NCBI GenBank assembly: GCA_029261855.1
Contig: JAJDAN010000032.1
Coordinates: 248,001-312,000 of the forward strand
Reading direction: 5' to 3'
Source: Deltaproteobacteria bacterium
Lineage (GTDB): Bacteria > Myxococcota_A > UBA9160 > UBA4427
DNA: 64,000 nt
A model generated the notes under the pieces. It had not been told where the DNA came from. It ran no database searches and was given only the letters and a program-made list of their open reading frames with translations. This document shows positions 1-7,106 of the stretch, in pieces. The position numbers were made by a program, and so were the translations under genes. Numbering within the stretch: position 1 is the first letter of the stretch; each line of letters begins with the position of its first letter.

Positions 1-57
1 GGGACCTACGCGGTCGAGATGTTGATCACCGCCTTCGAACGGATGACCGACGCGTAG
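1..57 (+). CDS. C-terminal end of an unidentified protein (partial)
   Basis: Reading from the first base gives 18 codons and a TAG at 55-57, with an end that reads like a real protein helix (AVEMLITAFERMTDA). The rest of the gene lies outside the window, so the family cannot be named. It is convergent with the aspartate kinase gene, 41 bases away. The short GC-rich gap holds imperfect inverted GGCC/CCGG segments but no clear terminator. Confidence 0.45.
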   Translation, partial: GTYAVEMLITAFERMTDA

Positions 58-98
58 GAGGCAAACCGCGCGAGCCGAACCGGCCCTGGCCCGGTCTG

Positions 99-1517
99 CT
101 AGGCCGCGCCGGACCGGGGGTCACGCAGCTCCCGGAGGTCGTCATGAAGGGTCTGTACGACCTGGTGCGCCCGGTCATCGTTCACCACGAAGGTCAAGCT
201 GTGGTCGTGGGCCGCGTGCGAGATGAGGTGCACCTCTTCGTTCTCGAGCGCCCGGAACAGGGACGGCATGTCGTGGAGGACGCAGCGGAGATGAGTGCCG
301 ACGACGCTGATCGACGCGGCGGGGGAGATCAGACTGGGTCGGCAGAACTCGCGAAGGTCCGCCAGCAACGCCAGCAAGATGTCGTCGTTTAGTGGGTGGG
401 CGGCCGGATCGAGAGACACCGTGACCCGGGTCTGGGACGAGGCGATCGAGTCGATCGAAAGCCGATGGCGTGCGAAGCAGGCGGTCAGCTCCGCGATCAC
501 ACCGACCTGCTGCCACGTACCCTCCACGTCCATCGAGATCACGGTCATCCCCGTGCGCGACGAGATGGCCAGTACGGAGGGGACGCCTCCCCCGGCCGCG
601 TCGATGACGGTGCCTGCGTCCGTCGGATCGGCGGTGTTGCGCACGTGGATCGGGATCCGCGCCTCGCGGGCCGGTGCGAGACTGCGCGGGTGGAGCACCT
701 TCGCGCCACGCGTGGTCAGCTCGCTCGCCTCCTCGTAGCCGACACGCTCCAGCTTGACGGCGTCCTCGACGCGTCGCGGGTCTGCGGAGAACAGGCCCGG
801 AACGTCGGTCCAGATCTCGACGTGCTTGGCTCCGATCTTGGCACCGAGACTGGTCGCCGAGGTGTCGGATCCGCCTCGCCCGAGCAGCGCGGTCTCTCCG
901 TCCGGGGCCCTCGCCACGAAGCCCTGCGTCAGGAGGACGGCCTCGGGGAAGGCCTGCAGGCGATCGCTCAGCTCCGGGTCGGGGGTGTGGTCACAGCTGG
1001 CAGAGAGATACTGGTGATGATCGCTGTCGTGAACCGGCACGGCCTCGAGCAGGTCGAGGACATCCAGCCAGCGGGTTGGCAGCCCCTGGCCGCTCACCCA
1101 GGCGGCGCCGATGCGGGTGGAGAGAAGCTCTCCGACCGCGAGCACCTGCGCCTGCAGCCGGGGGCTCGCCTCGCGCACCAGTGAGATCCCGACGAGCTTC
1201 TCTCGCAGGAGCTCGAACTCTCGCCGCACCGCCTCGGGCAGCTCGATCCCGAGCTCGCGGCACAGGGCGAGGTGACGCTCTTCGAGTGCGGCCACGCCCG
1301 CCGACGGATCCTTGCCTGCCAGGGACCGGTCCAGAAGCTCCTCGAGTCGGTTCGAAACCTGGGAGACTGCGGAGCAGACCACGAGCGGCCGCAGTCCCTC
1401 GGAGATCCGTTGCCGGAGCACCTTGGCGATGGCCTCCCAGCGGTCCGCGCTCGAGACACTCGTCCCGCCGAACTTCAGAACCACCAGACCCGAGGGGAAT
1501 TCACCTACATTTTGCAT
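99..1517 (-). CDS. ask_ect: Aspartate kinase (ectoine-associated type by context)
   Basis: Phosphorylates L-aspartate to aspartyl phosphate, the first step towards aspartate semialdehyde, the precursor of diaminobutyrate and ectoine; cytosolic. The N-terminus carries the family signature KFGGTSV, followed by an amino-acid-kinase domain with GRGGSDTSA and FSADPR, and two ACT-like regulatory segments (after TVISMDVEG and SISVVGTHL). At about 472 residues the length is normal for a monofunctional enzyme. ATG at 1517 is preferred because GGTGA lies five bases upstream; GTG at 1526 is an alternative. It is transcribed away from ectABCD across a 131-bp AT-rich gap. Ectoine operons often carry a dedicated aspartokinase downstream of ectABCD, so the divergent placement is less usual. 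Assignment to the Ask_Ect subgroup is inferred from context only. Confidence 0.93.
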   Translation of the reverse strand: MQNVGEFPSGLVVLKFGGTSVSSADRWEAIAKVLRQRISEGLRPLVVCSAVSQVSNRLEELLDRSLAGKDPSAGVAALEERHLALCRELGIELPEAVRREFELLREKLVGISLVREASPRLQAQVLAVGELLSTRIGAAWVSGQGLPTRWLDVLDLLEAVPVHDSDHHQYLSASCDHTPDPELSDRLQAFPEAVLLTQGFVARAPDGETALLGRGGSDTSATSLGAKIGAKHVEIWTDVPGLFSADPRRVEDAVKLERVGYEEASELTTRGAKVLHPRSLAPAREARIPIHVRNTADPTDAGTVIDAAGGGVPSVLAISSRTGMTVISMDVEGTWQQVGVIAELTACFARHRLSIDSIASSQTRVTVSLDPAAHPLNDDILLALLADLREFCRPSLISPAASISVVGTHLRCVLHDMPSLFRALENEEVHLISHAAHDHSLTFVVNDDRAHQVVQTLHDDLRELRDPRSGAA

Positions 1518-1525
1518 AGAATTCA

Positions 1526-1539
1526 CCGATATAATTCGG
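1526..1539. promoter_or_regulatory. Near-palindrome in the ask-ectA intergenic region (possible operator)
   Basis: The 14-mer CCGATATAATTCGG is nearly its own reverse complement, with perfect CCGA/TCGG ends and an AT core that contains TATAAT on one strand and TTATAT on the other. It lies just upstream of the aspartate kinase start in the only AT-rich stretch of this locus. It could be an operator for a regulator of both divergent transcripts or simply a -10 region. No regulator gene of the EctR/MarR type is next to it. Confidence 0.3.
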
Positions 1540-1609
1540 CGTCGGTAGATAGCCTAGAATGGACCTATTTCAACGATTTTCTCAACAAGTAGGAACTTAT
1601 GACCATTTC

Positions 1610-1637
1610 TTGCGGATATTCTTCATTCCTCTAGATT
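1610..1637 (+). promoter_or_regulatory. Candidate sigma-70-type promoter for ectABCD
   Basis: TTGCGG (1610-1615) and TAGATT (1632-1637) are separated by 16 bases, a fair match to -35/-10 boxes. A transcript would begin near 1644, leaving almost no leader for an ATG at 1649 but about 23 bases for the in-frame ATG at 1667. Ectoine operons are typically osmotically induced; nothing here shows how. Confidence 0.35.
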
Positions 1638-1648
1638 GATTCCATCCG

Positions 1649-2212
1649 ATGGATACAGTCGAAGCTATGCATATTCCGGATCCCTTGGGGGATTTCGAGA
1701 TCCGTCCGCCGGCCCCTTCGGACGCCGAGGCAATCTGGCGCATGGTCGACGGCACCCCTGACCTCGACTCGAACTCGCCGTACGCCTACCTGCTGCTGTG
1801 CAGCCACTTCGCGTCCACCGGACTCGTCGCCCATGCGGGAGACGGTCTCGCGGGTTTCGTGCTGGGCTACGTGCGCCCGGACGACGTTTCGACCGCCTTC
1901 GTGTGGCAGGTGGCCGTAGCGGAGACGGCGCGGGGCCAGGGACTCGCGCGGCGGCTTCTCGACCAGTGGTTCGCCCGCTGCGTCCGGGGATCACAAGTCC
2001 GCTTCATGGAGGCCACGGTGACTCCGTCGAACCGCGCTTCGCGGGCGCTCTTCACCTCGTTCGCGAAGCAGCGGCGCGTGCCCCTGGAGGAGCACGTCGG
2101 CTTTCCCCGCTTGCTCTTTCCCGAGTCTCTCGATCACCAGGACGAGATCATCCTGCGTATCGGTCCCGTCATTCCTTCCCGCACCGTCTGCCAACCAGAG
2201 GAGAGATCCTGA
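1649..2212 (+). CDS. ectA: L-2,4-diaminobutyrate N-acetyltransferase
   Basis: Acetylates the gamma-amino group of diaminobutyrate with acetyl-CoA, the second dedicated step of ectoine synthesis. The protein is a single GNAT domain: EIRPPAPSDAEAIWRMV at the start, the EctA-typical DSNSPYAYLLLCSHF, then the acetyl-CoA loop VAETARGQGLARRLL and EATVTPSNRASR. Length (187 aa) is normal. Start is uncertain: ATG 1649 or ATG 1667 (MHIPDPLG); neither has a good ribosome binding site, and the promoter candidate favours 1667. It is the first gene of ectABCD-symporter. Confidence 0.95.
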   Translation: MDTVEAMHIPDPLGDFEIRPPAPSDAEAIWRMVDGTPDLDSNSPYAYLLLCSHFASTGLVAHAGDGLAGFVLGYVRPDDVSTAFVWQVAVAETARGQGLARRLLDQWFARCVRGSQVRFMEATVTPSNRASRALFTSFAKQRRVPLEEHVGFPRLLFPESLDHQDEIILRIGPVIPSRTVCQPEERS

Positions 2213-2215
2213 ACC

Positions 2216-3475
2216 ATGGAAGTCATCAACAGCCTCGAGTCGGAGGTCCGCAGCTACTGCCGCAGCTTTCCCACCGTCTTCGACACGGCGCGCGGAGCGC
2301 GCCTCTTCGACCAGGAGGGTCGGAGCTACGTCGACTTCTTCGCCGGTGCAGGCGCGCTCAACTACGGGCACAACGACCCCGCGCTGAAGCGGCGACTCCT
2401 CGCCTACATCGAGAGCGACGGCATCACCCACGGACTCGACATGGCGACGACGGCCAAGGAGGACTTCCTCGCGTGCTTCGCCGAGCGGATTCTCGAGCCG
2501 CGCGAGCTCCAGTACAAGACCCAGTTCCCCGGGCCGACCGGGACCAACGCGGTCGAGGCCGCCCTCAAGCTGGCTCGCAAGGTCACGGGTCGCGAGGGGG
2601 TGGTCAGCTTCAGCAACGCCTTTCACGGCATGACCCTGGGCTCTCTCGCCGTGACGGGCAACGGCTTCAAACGAAGAGGTGCCGGCGTGCCGCTCCATTT
2701 CGGTGATGCGGTCCCGTTCGACGGCTTCCTCGGAGAGGAGATCGACACGCTCGACGTGCTCGAAGCCATGCTCGACGGCGGTAGCAGCGGCATGGATCCG
2801 CCGGCCGCGGTCATCGTCGAGACGACCCAGGCGGAAGGCGGCCTGAACGTGGCCTCGGATGCTTGGCTGCGGCGGCTACAGACCCTCTGCCGCCGGTTCG
2901 GGTCGCTGTTGATCGTGGACGACATCCAGGTTGGCATCGGACGAACAGGCCCCTTCTTCAGCTTCGAGCGGGCGGGTCTCGATCCCGATCTCGTCTGTCT
3001 CTCGAAGTCGTTGTCGGGCTACGGACTGCCGATGGCCATCGTGCTGATCCGTCCGGACCTCGACGCCTGGGAGCCTGGGGAACACAACGGCACGTTTCGC
3101 GGCAACAATCCGGCGTTCGTGACAGCCACGGCCGCGCTGGACTACTGGCAGGACGACCGGCTGGAGCGCGAGGTCGGTGAGAAGGCGATCGTGCTCCGGA
3201 GCGCGCTCGAGTCGATCGCGAGAGCTCATCCCTCGCTGAAGGCGACGGTCAAGGGGATCGGGCTGATCCAGGGGTTGTCGTTCGAGGATGCCCGTATCGC
3301 CGGTCGCGTGAGCCGGCTCGCGTTCGAACGGGGGCTCTTGCTCGAGACCGCGGGCCCGGACGGAGGTGTGGCGAAGGTGATGCCGCCGCTCAACATCGAC
3401 GAGGTCGCCTTCAAGGACGGCCTGCGAATCCTGTCGGCGGTCGTCGACGAGGTGGTGGAGGACCCGAAGCAATGA
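2216..3475 (+). CDS. ectB: Diaminobutyrate-2-oxoglutarate transaminase
   Basis: PLP enzyme that transfers an amino group from glutamate to aspartate semialdehyde, giving L-2,4-diaminobutyrate. The 419-residue class III aminotransferase fold is intact: FFAGAGALNYGHN near the start, QFPGPTGTNAVEAALKLAR, DDIQVGIGRTG, and the PLP lysine in LSKSLSGYGLPMA. An AGAGGAGAG ribosome binding site precedes ATG 2216, three bases after the ectA stop. Its last codons overlap the ectC start (ATGA). Confidence 0.97.
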   Translation: MEVINSLESEVRSYCRSFPTVFDTARGARLFDQEGRSYVDFFAGAGALNYGHNDPALKRRLLAYIESDGITHGLDMATTAKEDFLACFAERILEPRELQYKTQFPGPTGTNAVEAALKLARKVTGREGVVSFSNAFHGMTLGSLAVTGNGFKRRGAGVPLHFGDAVPFDGFLGEEIDTLDVLEAMLDGGSSGMDPPAAVIVETTQAEGGLNVASDAWLRRLQTLCRRFGSLLIVDDIQVGIGRTGPFFSFERAGLDPDLVCLSKSLSGYGLPMAIVLIRPDLDAWEPGEHNGTFRGNNPAFVTATAALDYWQDDRLEREVGEKAIVLRSALESIARAHPSLKATVKGIGLIQGLSFEDARIAGRVSRLAFERGLLLETAGPDGGVAKVMPPLNIDEVAFKDGLRILSAVVDEVVEDPKQ

Positions 3476-3882
3476 TCGTGCGCACCCTGGACGAGATCTG
3501 CGACACCGACTCCGACGTGTCGGCAGCCACCTGGCGGAGCCGTCGGCTGTTGCTCGCGCGCGACGGCATGGGCTTCTCGCTGCACGATACGATCCTGCAC
3601 GCCGGCGGTCAGACGGAGATGCAGTACCTCCACCATCTCGAGGCGGTCTACTGTGTCGCGGGCGAAGGAGAGCTGCGACTACTTCCCGACGGGCCGGTCT
3701 GGCCCATCTCTCCTGGCACGATGTACGCCCTCGACAGTCACGAGCACCATGTGCTGCACGCGAAGACCGAGCTGCGCATGGTGTGCGTCTTCAATCCGCC
3801 TGTGACCGGTCGAGAGGTGCACGGGCCCGACGGTGCCTATCCTGCTCCCGACGAGCCCTGCGACCGGACTGATCGCGCATGA
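3472..3882 (+). CDS. ectC: L-ectoine synthase
   Basis: Cyclises N-gamma-acetyl-diaminobutyrate to ectoine with loss of water; cytosolic, cupin fold, iron-dependent. The 136 residues align without gaps to the family, and the three iron ligands known from structural work on EctC are present at the expected numbers: Glu57 (HHLEAVYC), Tyr85 (GTMYALD) and His93 (HEHHVLH). ATG overlaps the ectB stop, and the stop overlaps the ectD ATG, indicating translational coupling. Confidence 0.97.
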   Translation: MIVRTLDEICDTDSDVSAATWRSRRLLLARDGMGFSLHDTILHAGGQTEMQYLHHLEAVYCVAGEGELRLLPDGPVWPISPGTMYALDSHEHHVLHAKTELRMVCVFNPPVTGREVHGPDGAYPAPDEPCDRTDRA

Positions 3883-4772
3883 GCGCCTCCGATCCCTATC
3901 CGTCGCGCATCGGTGCAGATCCGCAGGTCCTGCCGCGCAAGGACCCGGTGGTGCATGCCGGGGAGCGCAAGCGGCTGGACGGCCCTCTGTCGTCTGATGC
4001 GCTCGGCGACTACGAACGCAGGGGTTTCTGTGTCTTCGATGCGCTCCTCGGGCCGGACGAGGTCGACTCCCTTGCGTTCGAAGCCCGCCAGCTGGCAAGG
4101 GTGCGGCGGGACGATGCGTCGCCCAAGGTGATCCGGGAGCCCGGCGACGACGAGGTCAGATCGATCTTCGAGGTCCACGAAGATGAAGAACTCTTCCGCG
4201 CCGTCGTTCGGAGCCCGCGCGTGATCGCGCTGGTCGACCAGCTGCTGGGCGCACCCGCCTACGTCCACCAGTCGCGGATCAACTTCAAGCCGGCGTTTCG
4301 TGGGCGCCCCTTCTTCTGGCACTCGGACTTCGAGACCTGGCATGTCGAAGACGGTATGCCCCGCATGCGCGCCTTCAGCCTGTCGATCAACCTCACCGAG
4401 AACCGGCCGGACAACGGCCCGTTGATGCTGATTCCGGAGTCGCATCGCTATTACATCTCCTGCGCCGGGCGAACACCCGAAGCCCACTACGAGCGGTCAC
4501 TGCGCCGCCAGGAGGCGGGTCTGCCAGCCGACTCCCTGCTCGAGGCGATGGTGTTGGATCACGGCCTCGAGACACCCACGGGCGGCCCGGGCTCGGCGGT
4601 CCTGTTCGACTGCAACACGATGCACGGATCGAACGGCAACATCACGCCGTTCCCGCGCATCAACCTGTTCGTGGTGTTCAATCGCCTCGACAATGCGCTG
4701 TCGCCCCCGTACTCGGGCCAGCCGCCCCGGCCCACCCACATCGCGAGCCGATCTCCGACGCCGCTCTCGTGA
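3879..4772 (+). CDS. ectD: Ectoine hydroxylase (5-hydroxyectoine forming)
   Basis: Fe(II)/2-oxoglutarate dioxygenase converting ectoine to 5-hydroxyectoine. The facial triad is visible as His and Asp in FFWHSDFETWH (near residue 150) and a distal His in DCNTMHGSN. QSRINFKPAF and FSLSINLTENRPDNGPL are EctD-specific stretches, and the length (297 aa) is typical. ATGA overlap with ectC; its stop overlaps the GTG of the symporter gene. Presence of ectD means the product is likely an ectoine/hydroxyectoine mixture. Confidence 0.96.
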   Translation: MSASDPYPSRIGADPQVLPRKDPVVHAGERKRLDGPLSSDALGDYERRGFCVFDALLGPDEVDSLAFEARQLARVRRDDASPKVIREPGDDEVRSIFEVHEDEELFRAVVRSPRVIALVDQLLGAPAYVHQSRINFKPAFRGRPFFWHSDFETWHVEDGMPRMRAFSLSINLTENRPDNGPLMLIPESHRYYISCAGRTPEAHYERSLRRQEAGLPADSLLEAMVLDHGLETPTGGPGSAVLFDCNTMHGSNGNITPFPRINLFVVFNRLDNALSPPYSGQPPRPTHIASRSPTPLS

Positions 4773-6196
4773 TCGCCGCGACCTTCCTTCTCTTTCTCGC
4801 CCTGTTCGCGGGCATCGGCATCGTGTCCCACGTGCGGGCGAGGCGAGACACACGGGACTACCTGCTGGCGAGCCAGGAGACTCCGGCATGGCTCGTCGGT
4901 CTATCCGCGATCGCGACGAACAACAGCGGCTACATGTTCATCGGGGTCATCGGGTACACCTACGCGGTCGGCCTGCCCTCGGTCTGGTTGATGGTCGGGT
5001 GGATCGTCGGCGACTTCGCGGCCTCGAGCCTGATCCACCGCCGCCTGCGCGAAGCCACGACGGTCGGCAAGGGCGAGACCTTCGCGGGAATCCTGAGCCG
5101 CTGGCATGGATCGGACTTCCGCGTCTACCGCCGCCTCGCGGCCCTGGTCTCGCTGATCTTCCTGGGGATCTATGCAGCGGCGCAGCTGACGGCGGGCAGC
5201 AAGGCGCTCTCCGCGCTGTTCGGATGGGATGCGTCGGCCGGTGCGCTCATCGGTGCCGGCATCGTCGTCGCCTACTGCTGGGCAGGAGGCATTCGCGCGT
5301 CGATCTGGACGGACGCCGCACAGTCTATCGTCATGCTGGCTGCGATGAGCCTGCTCTTCGCCGTCTCGATCGCGTCTCTCGGTGGACTGGCCGGCGCCTG
5401 GGAAGCGCTGACGCAGGTATCTCCGAGCTACATGCAGCTGCTCCCGTCGGGGCTCGGGCTGGCGCAGCCCTGGGGGCCCCTGCTCTTCATCGCCGGTTGG
5501 CTGTTCGCGGGCTTCAGTGTCGCTGGCCAACCGCACATCATGATCCGCTTCATGTCCCTCGATCGTCCGGACAACATGAACCGCGCGCGGGTCTACTACT
5601 ACGCATGGTTCGTCGTCTTCTACTTCCTCGCGAACGGCGTCGGCCTGCTTTCTCGCGTCCTCTTGCCCGCGGATGCTCCCTTCGACGCGGAGCTCGCTTT
5701 GCCCCTGATGGCCGTCGCGCAGCTTCCGGAGCCGCTGGTCGGTCTGATACTCGCCGGTGTCTTCGCCGCCAGCATGTCGACCGCCGATTCACTCGTTCTC
5801 AGCTGCGCGGCGAACTTGAGCGAGGACTTCGTTTCGCGCGAACGACTACCGCTCGCCGTCGTGAAGGGAGCGACGCTAGGAGTCGCGGGGCTCGCCCTGG
5901 GGATCGCTCTGTTCGGCGATCAGAGCGTCTTCTCGTTGGTGATCGGAGCGTGGGCGGTGATGGCGGCAGCCTTCGTCCCACTGCTTACCGTCTATGCCCT
6001 GGGTGGTCGCGTGTCGGAGTCCCTTGCCATCGCCATGCTGGTGGCCGGTGTGGTCGCCGTCTACGCGTGGCGCCAGATCGGGAGCCTCGCGGACTACTAC
6101 GAGGGCATGCTGCCGATCCTGATCGGCTTCGGAGTCTACGGCGTTGGTCGCGCTCTCGGTCTCGCCCGTGGTCCAAAGACATCCGGCGCGAAGTGA
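4769..6196 (+). CDS. Sodium:solute symporter (PutP family), probable osmolyte uptake
   Basis: Inner-membrane transporter of the SSS/LeuT-fold family, about 475 residues with around 12-13 hydrophobic segments. The first helix is followed by RDYLLASQETPAWLVGLS and NNSGYMFIG, and a later segment has GVFAASMSTADSLVLS, the conserved sodium-site helix of PutP-like carriers. GTG at 4769 overlaps the ectD stop (GTGA), so it is translated with the ectoine genes. That coupling suggests it imports or recaptures ectoine, hydroxyectoine or a similar osmolyte; proline is the main alternative. The substrate cannot be read from the sequence. Confidence 0.9.
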   Translation: MIAATFLLFLALFAGIGIVSHVRARRDTRDYLLASQETPAWLVGLSAIATNNSGYMFIGVIGYTYAVGLPSVWLMVGWIVGDFAASSLIHRRLREATTVGKGETFAGILSRWHGSDFRVYRRLAALVSLIFLGIYAAAQLTAGSKALSALFGWDASAGALIGAGIVVAYCWAGGIRASIWTDAAQSIVMLAAMSLLFAVSIASLGGLAGAWEALTQVSPSYMQLLPSGLGLAQPWGPLLFIAGWLFAGFSVAGQPHIMIRFMSLDRPDNMNRARVYYYAWFVVFYFLANGVGLLSRVLLPADAPFDAELALPLMAVAQLPEPLVGLILAGVFAASMSTADSLVLSCAANLSEDFVSRERLPLAVVKGATLGVAGLALGIALFGDQSVFSLVIGAWAVMAAAFVPLLTVYALGGRVSESLAIAMLVAGVVAVYAWRQIGSLADYYEGMLPILIGFGVYGVGRALGLARGPKTSGAK

Positions 6197-6459
6197 CTAT
6201 TCGAGAGTCGCGTAGCTGGTGCTGCGGTCGTCTGCGCGCGCGCCGCGCACCTGGTCGACGCATTCCACCAGCGCCTCCAGGTACTCCTCGGCAGGCGCGC
6301 CGCGCGTTCGGCCACCTCGTGCACCGTCGGACCGCCGTCGTAGACCATTCCGAAGGCGCGTCCGTCCGCCCAGCGGACGTCATTGACACGCTTCGCCTCG
6401 AGGTCGGCGATCACGTCGTCGACCGGTCGTCCCTTCTGCCAAAGCTGCAGGGTCTCCAT
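6197..6459 (-). pseudogene. Remnant of a PLP-dependent decarboxylase / sphingosine-1-phosphate lyase-like gene
   Basis: From ATG 6459 the frame reads METLQLWQKGRPVDDV and NDVRWADGRAFGMVY, which resembles the N-terminus of bacterial sphingosine-1-phosphate lyase-like group II decarboxylases. After about 60 codons this frame turns arginine/serine-rich. In another frame of the same strand (about 6295 down to a TAG at 6197) a sensible segment appears, AEEYLEALVECVDQV, ending SYATLE, which resembles a C-terminus of that family. The catalytic middle of roughly 350-400 residues is missing. I read this as an internal deletion that joined the two ends out of frame. It abuts the symporter stop with no gap. 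Family assignment is from memory of the N-terminal pattern. Confidence 0.55.
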
Positions 6460-6500
6460 TCAACCACAGAACGCTTACGCGCAGCAGCCCCGCCGCGCGG

Positions 6501-7049
6501 CTAGGGCAGCTGCGGGAGCGCCGGGTCGGTCGGTACGTCGGTCGTGTTCGCGAGCATGGACAGCATCGTGTACTGCCCGACGACGAGCGGGATCTCCACC
6601 AGCTGCGCCGCGTCGAAGCGCGATGCGAGCCGCGACCAGGTGGCATCGGACACGTCCTTCTCCGCGTGGAGCTCGTCGGCCGCCGCGATCAGGTCGAGGT
6701 CCTGGTCCGGCCAGGCCCAGGCCGCGTCGTGCCCCCCGACGGGCTGGGCGAGGGCCGCAATTTCGTCGTCCGTCAGTCCGGCGGCCCGGCCGTAGAGGAC
6801 GTGATGGGCCCACTCGAAGTTCGATCGGCAGTTCCAGGCGGTGCGCAGGGCAAGCAGCTCCGAGTCTCGTCGCGTGAGCACCCCCTGGGCGGCGAGCACC
6901 GCCGCGAAGCCCAGGAAGGGCTCGAGCAGGCGAGGGTGGTGGGCGATGGTGCGCAGGATCTCGAGCGGGGTTTCGCCCAGCAGCTGCCGGGTCCGCTCGT
7001 CCCAGGATTCGGGTCGGCTGGGCTCCAGGCGATTGCGGGGATCGGCCAC
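6501..7049 (-). CDS. Carboxymuconolactone decarboxylase-family protein
   Basis: Alpha-helical AhpD/CMD-like protein. LTRRDSELLALRTAWNC followed by FEWAHHVLYGRAAGLTD is the typical core, with the histidine pair in the position where AhpD proteins carry CxxCH; the cysteine pair is absent, so peroxidase activity of the AhpD type is unlikely. GTG at 7049 gives 182 residues (MADPRNRLEPS) and avoids overlap with the divergent acyl-CoA ligase gene; a longer reading to 7163 would run into that gene and looks non-native. The true substrate is unknown. Confidence 0.8.
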   Translation of the reverse strand: MADPRNRLEPSRPESWDERTRQLLGETPLEILRTIAHHPRLLEPFLGFAAVLAAQGVLTRRDSELLALRTAWNCRSNFEWAHHVLYGRAAGLTDDEIAALAQPVGGHDAAWAWPDQDLDLIAAADELHAEKDVSDATWSRLASRFDAAQLVEIPLVVGQYTMLSMLANTTDVPTDPALPQLP

Positions 7050-7106
7050 GGCGTCACGGTAGCAGCCGGCGCGCGGTAGAATCGGGGCCCGATCAGAGGA
7101 GACCCC

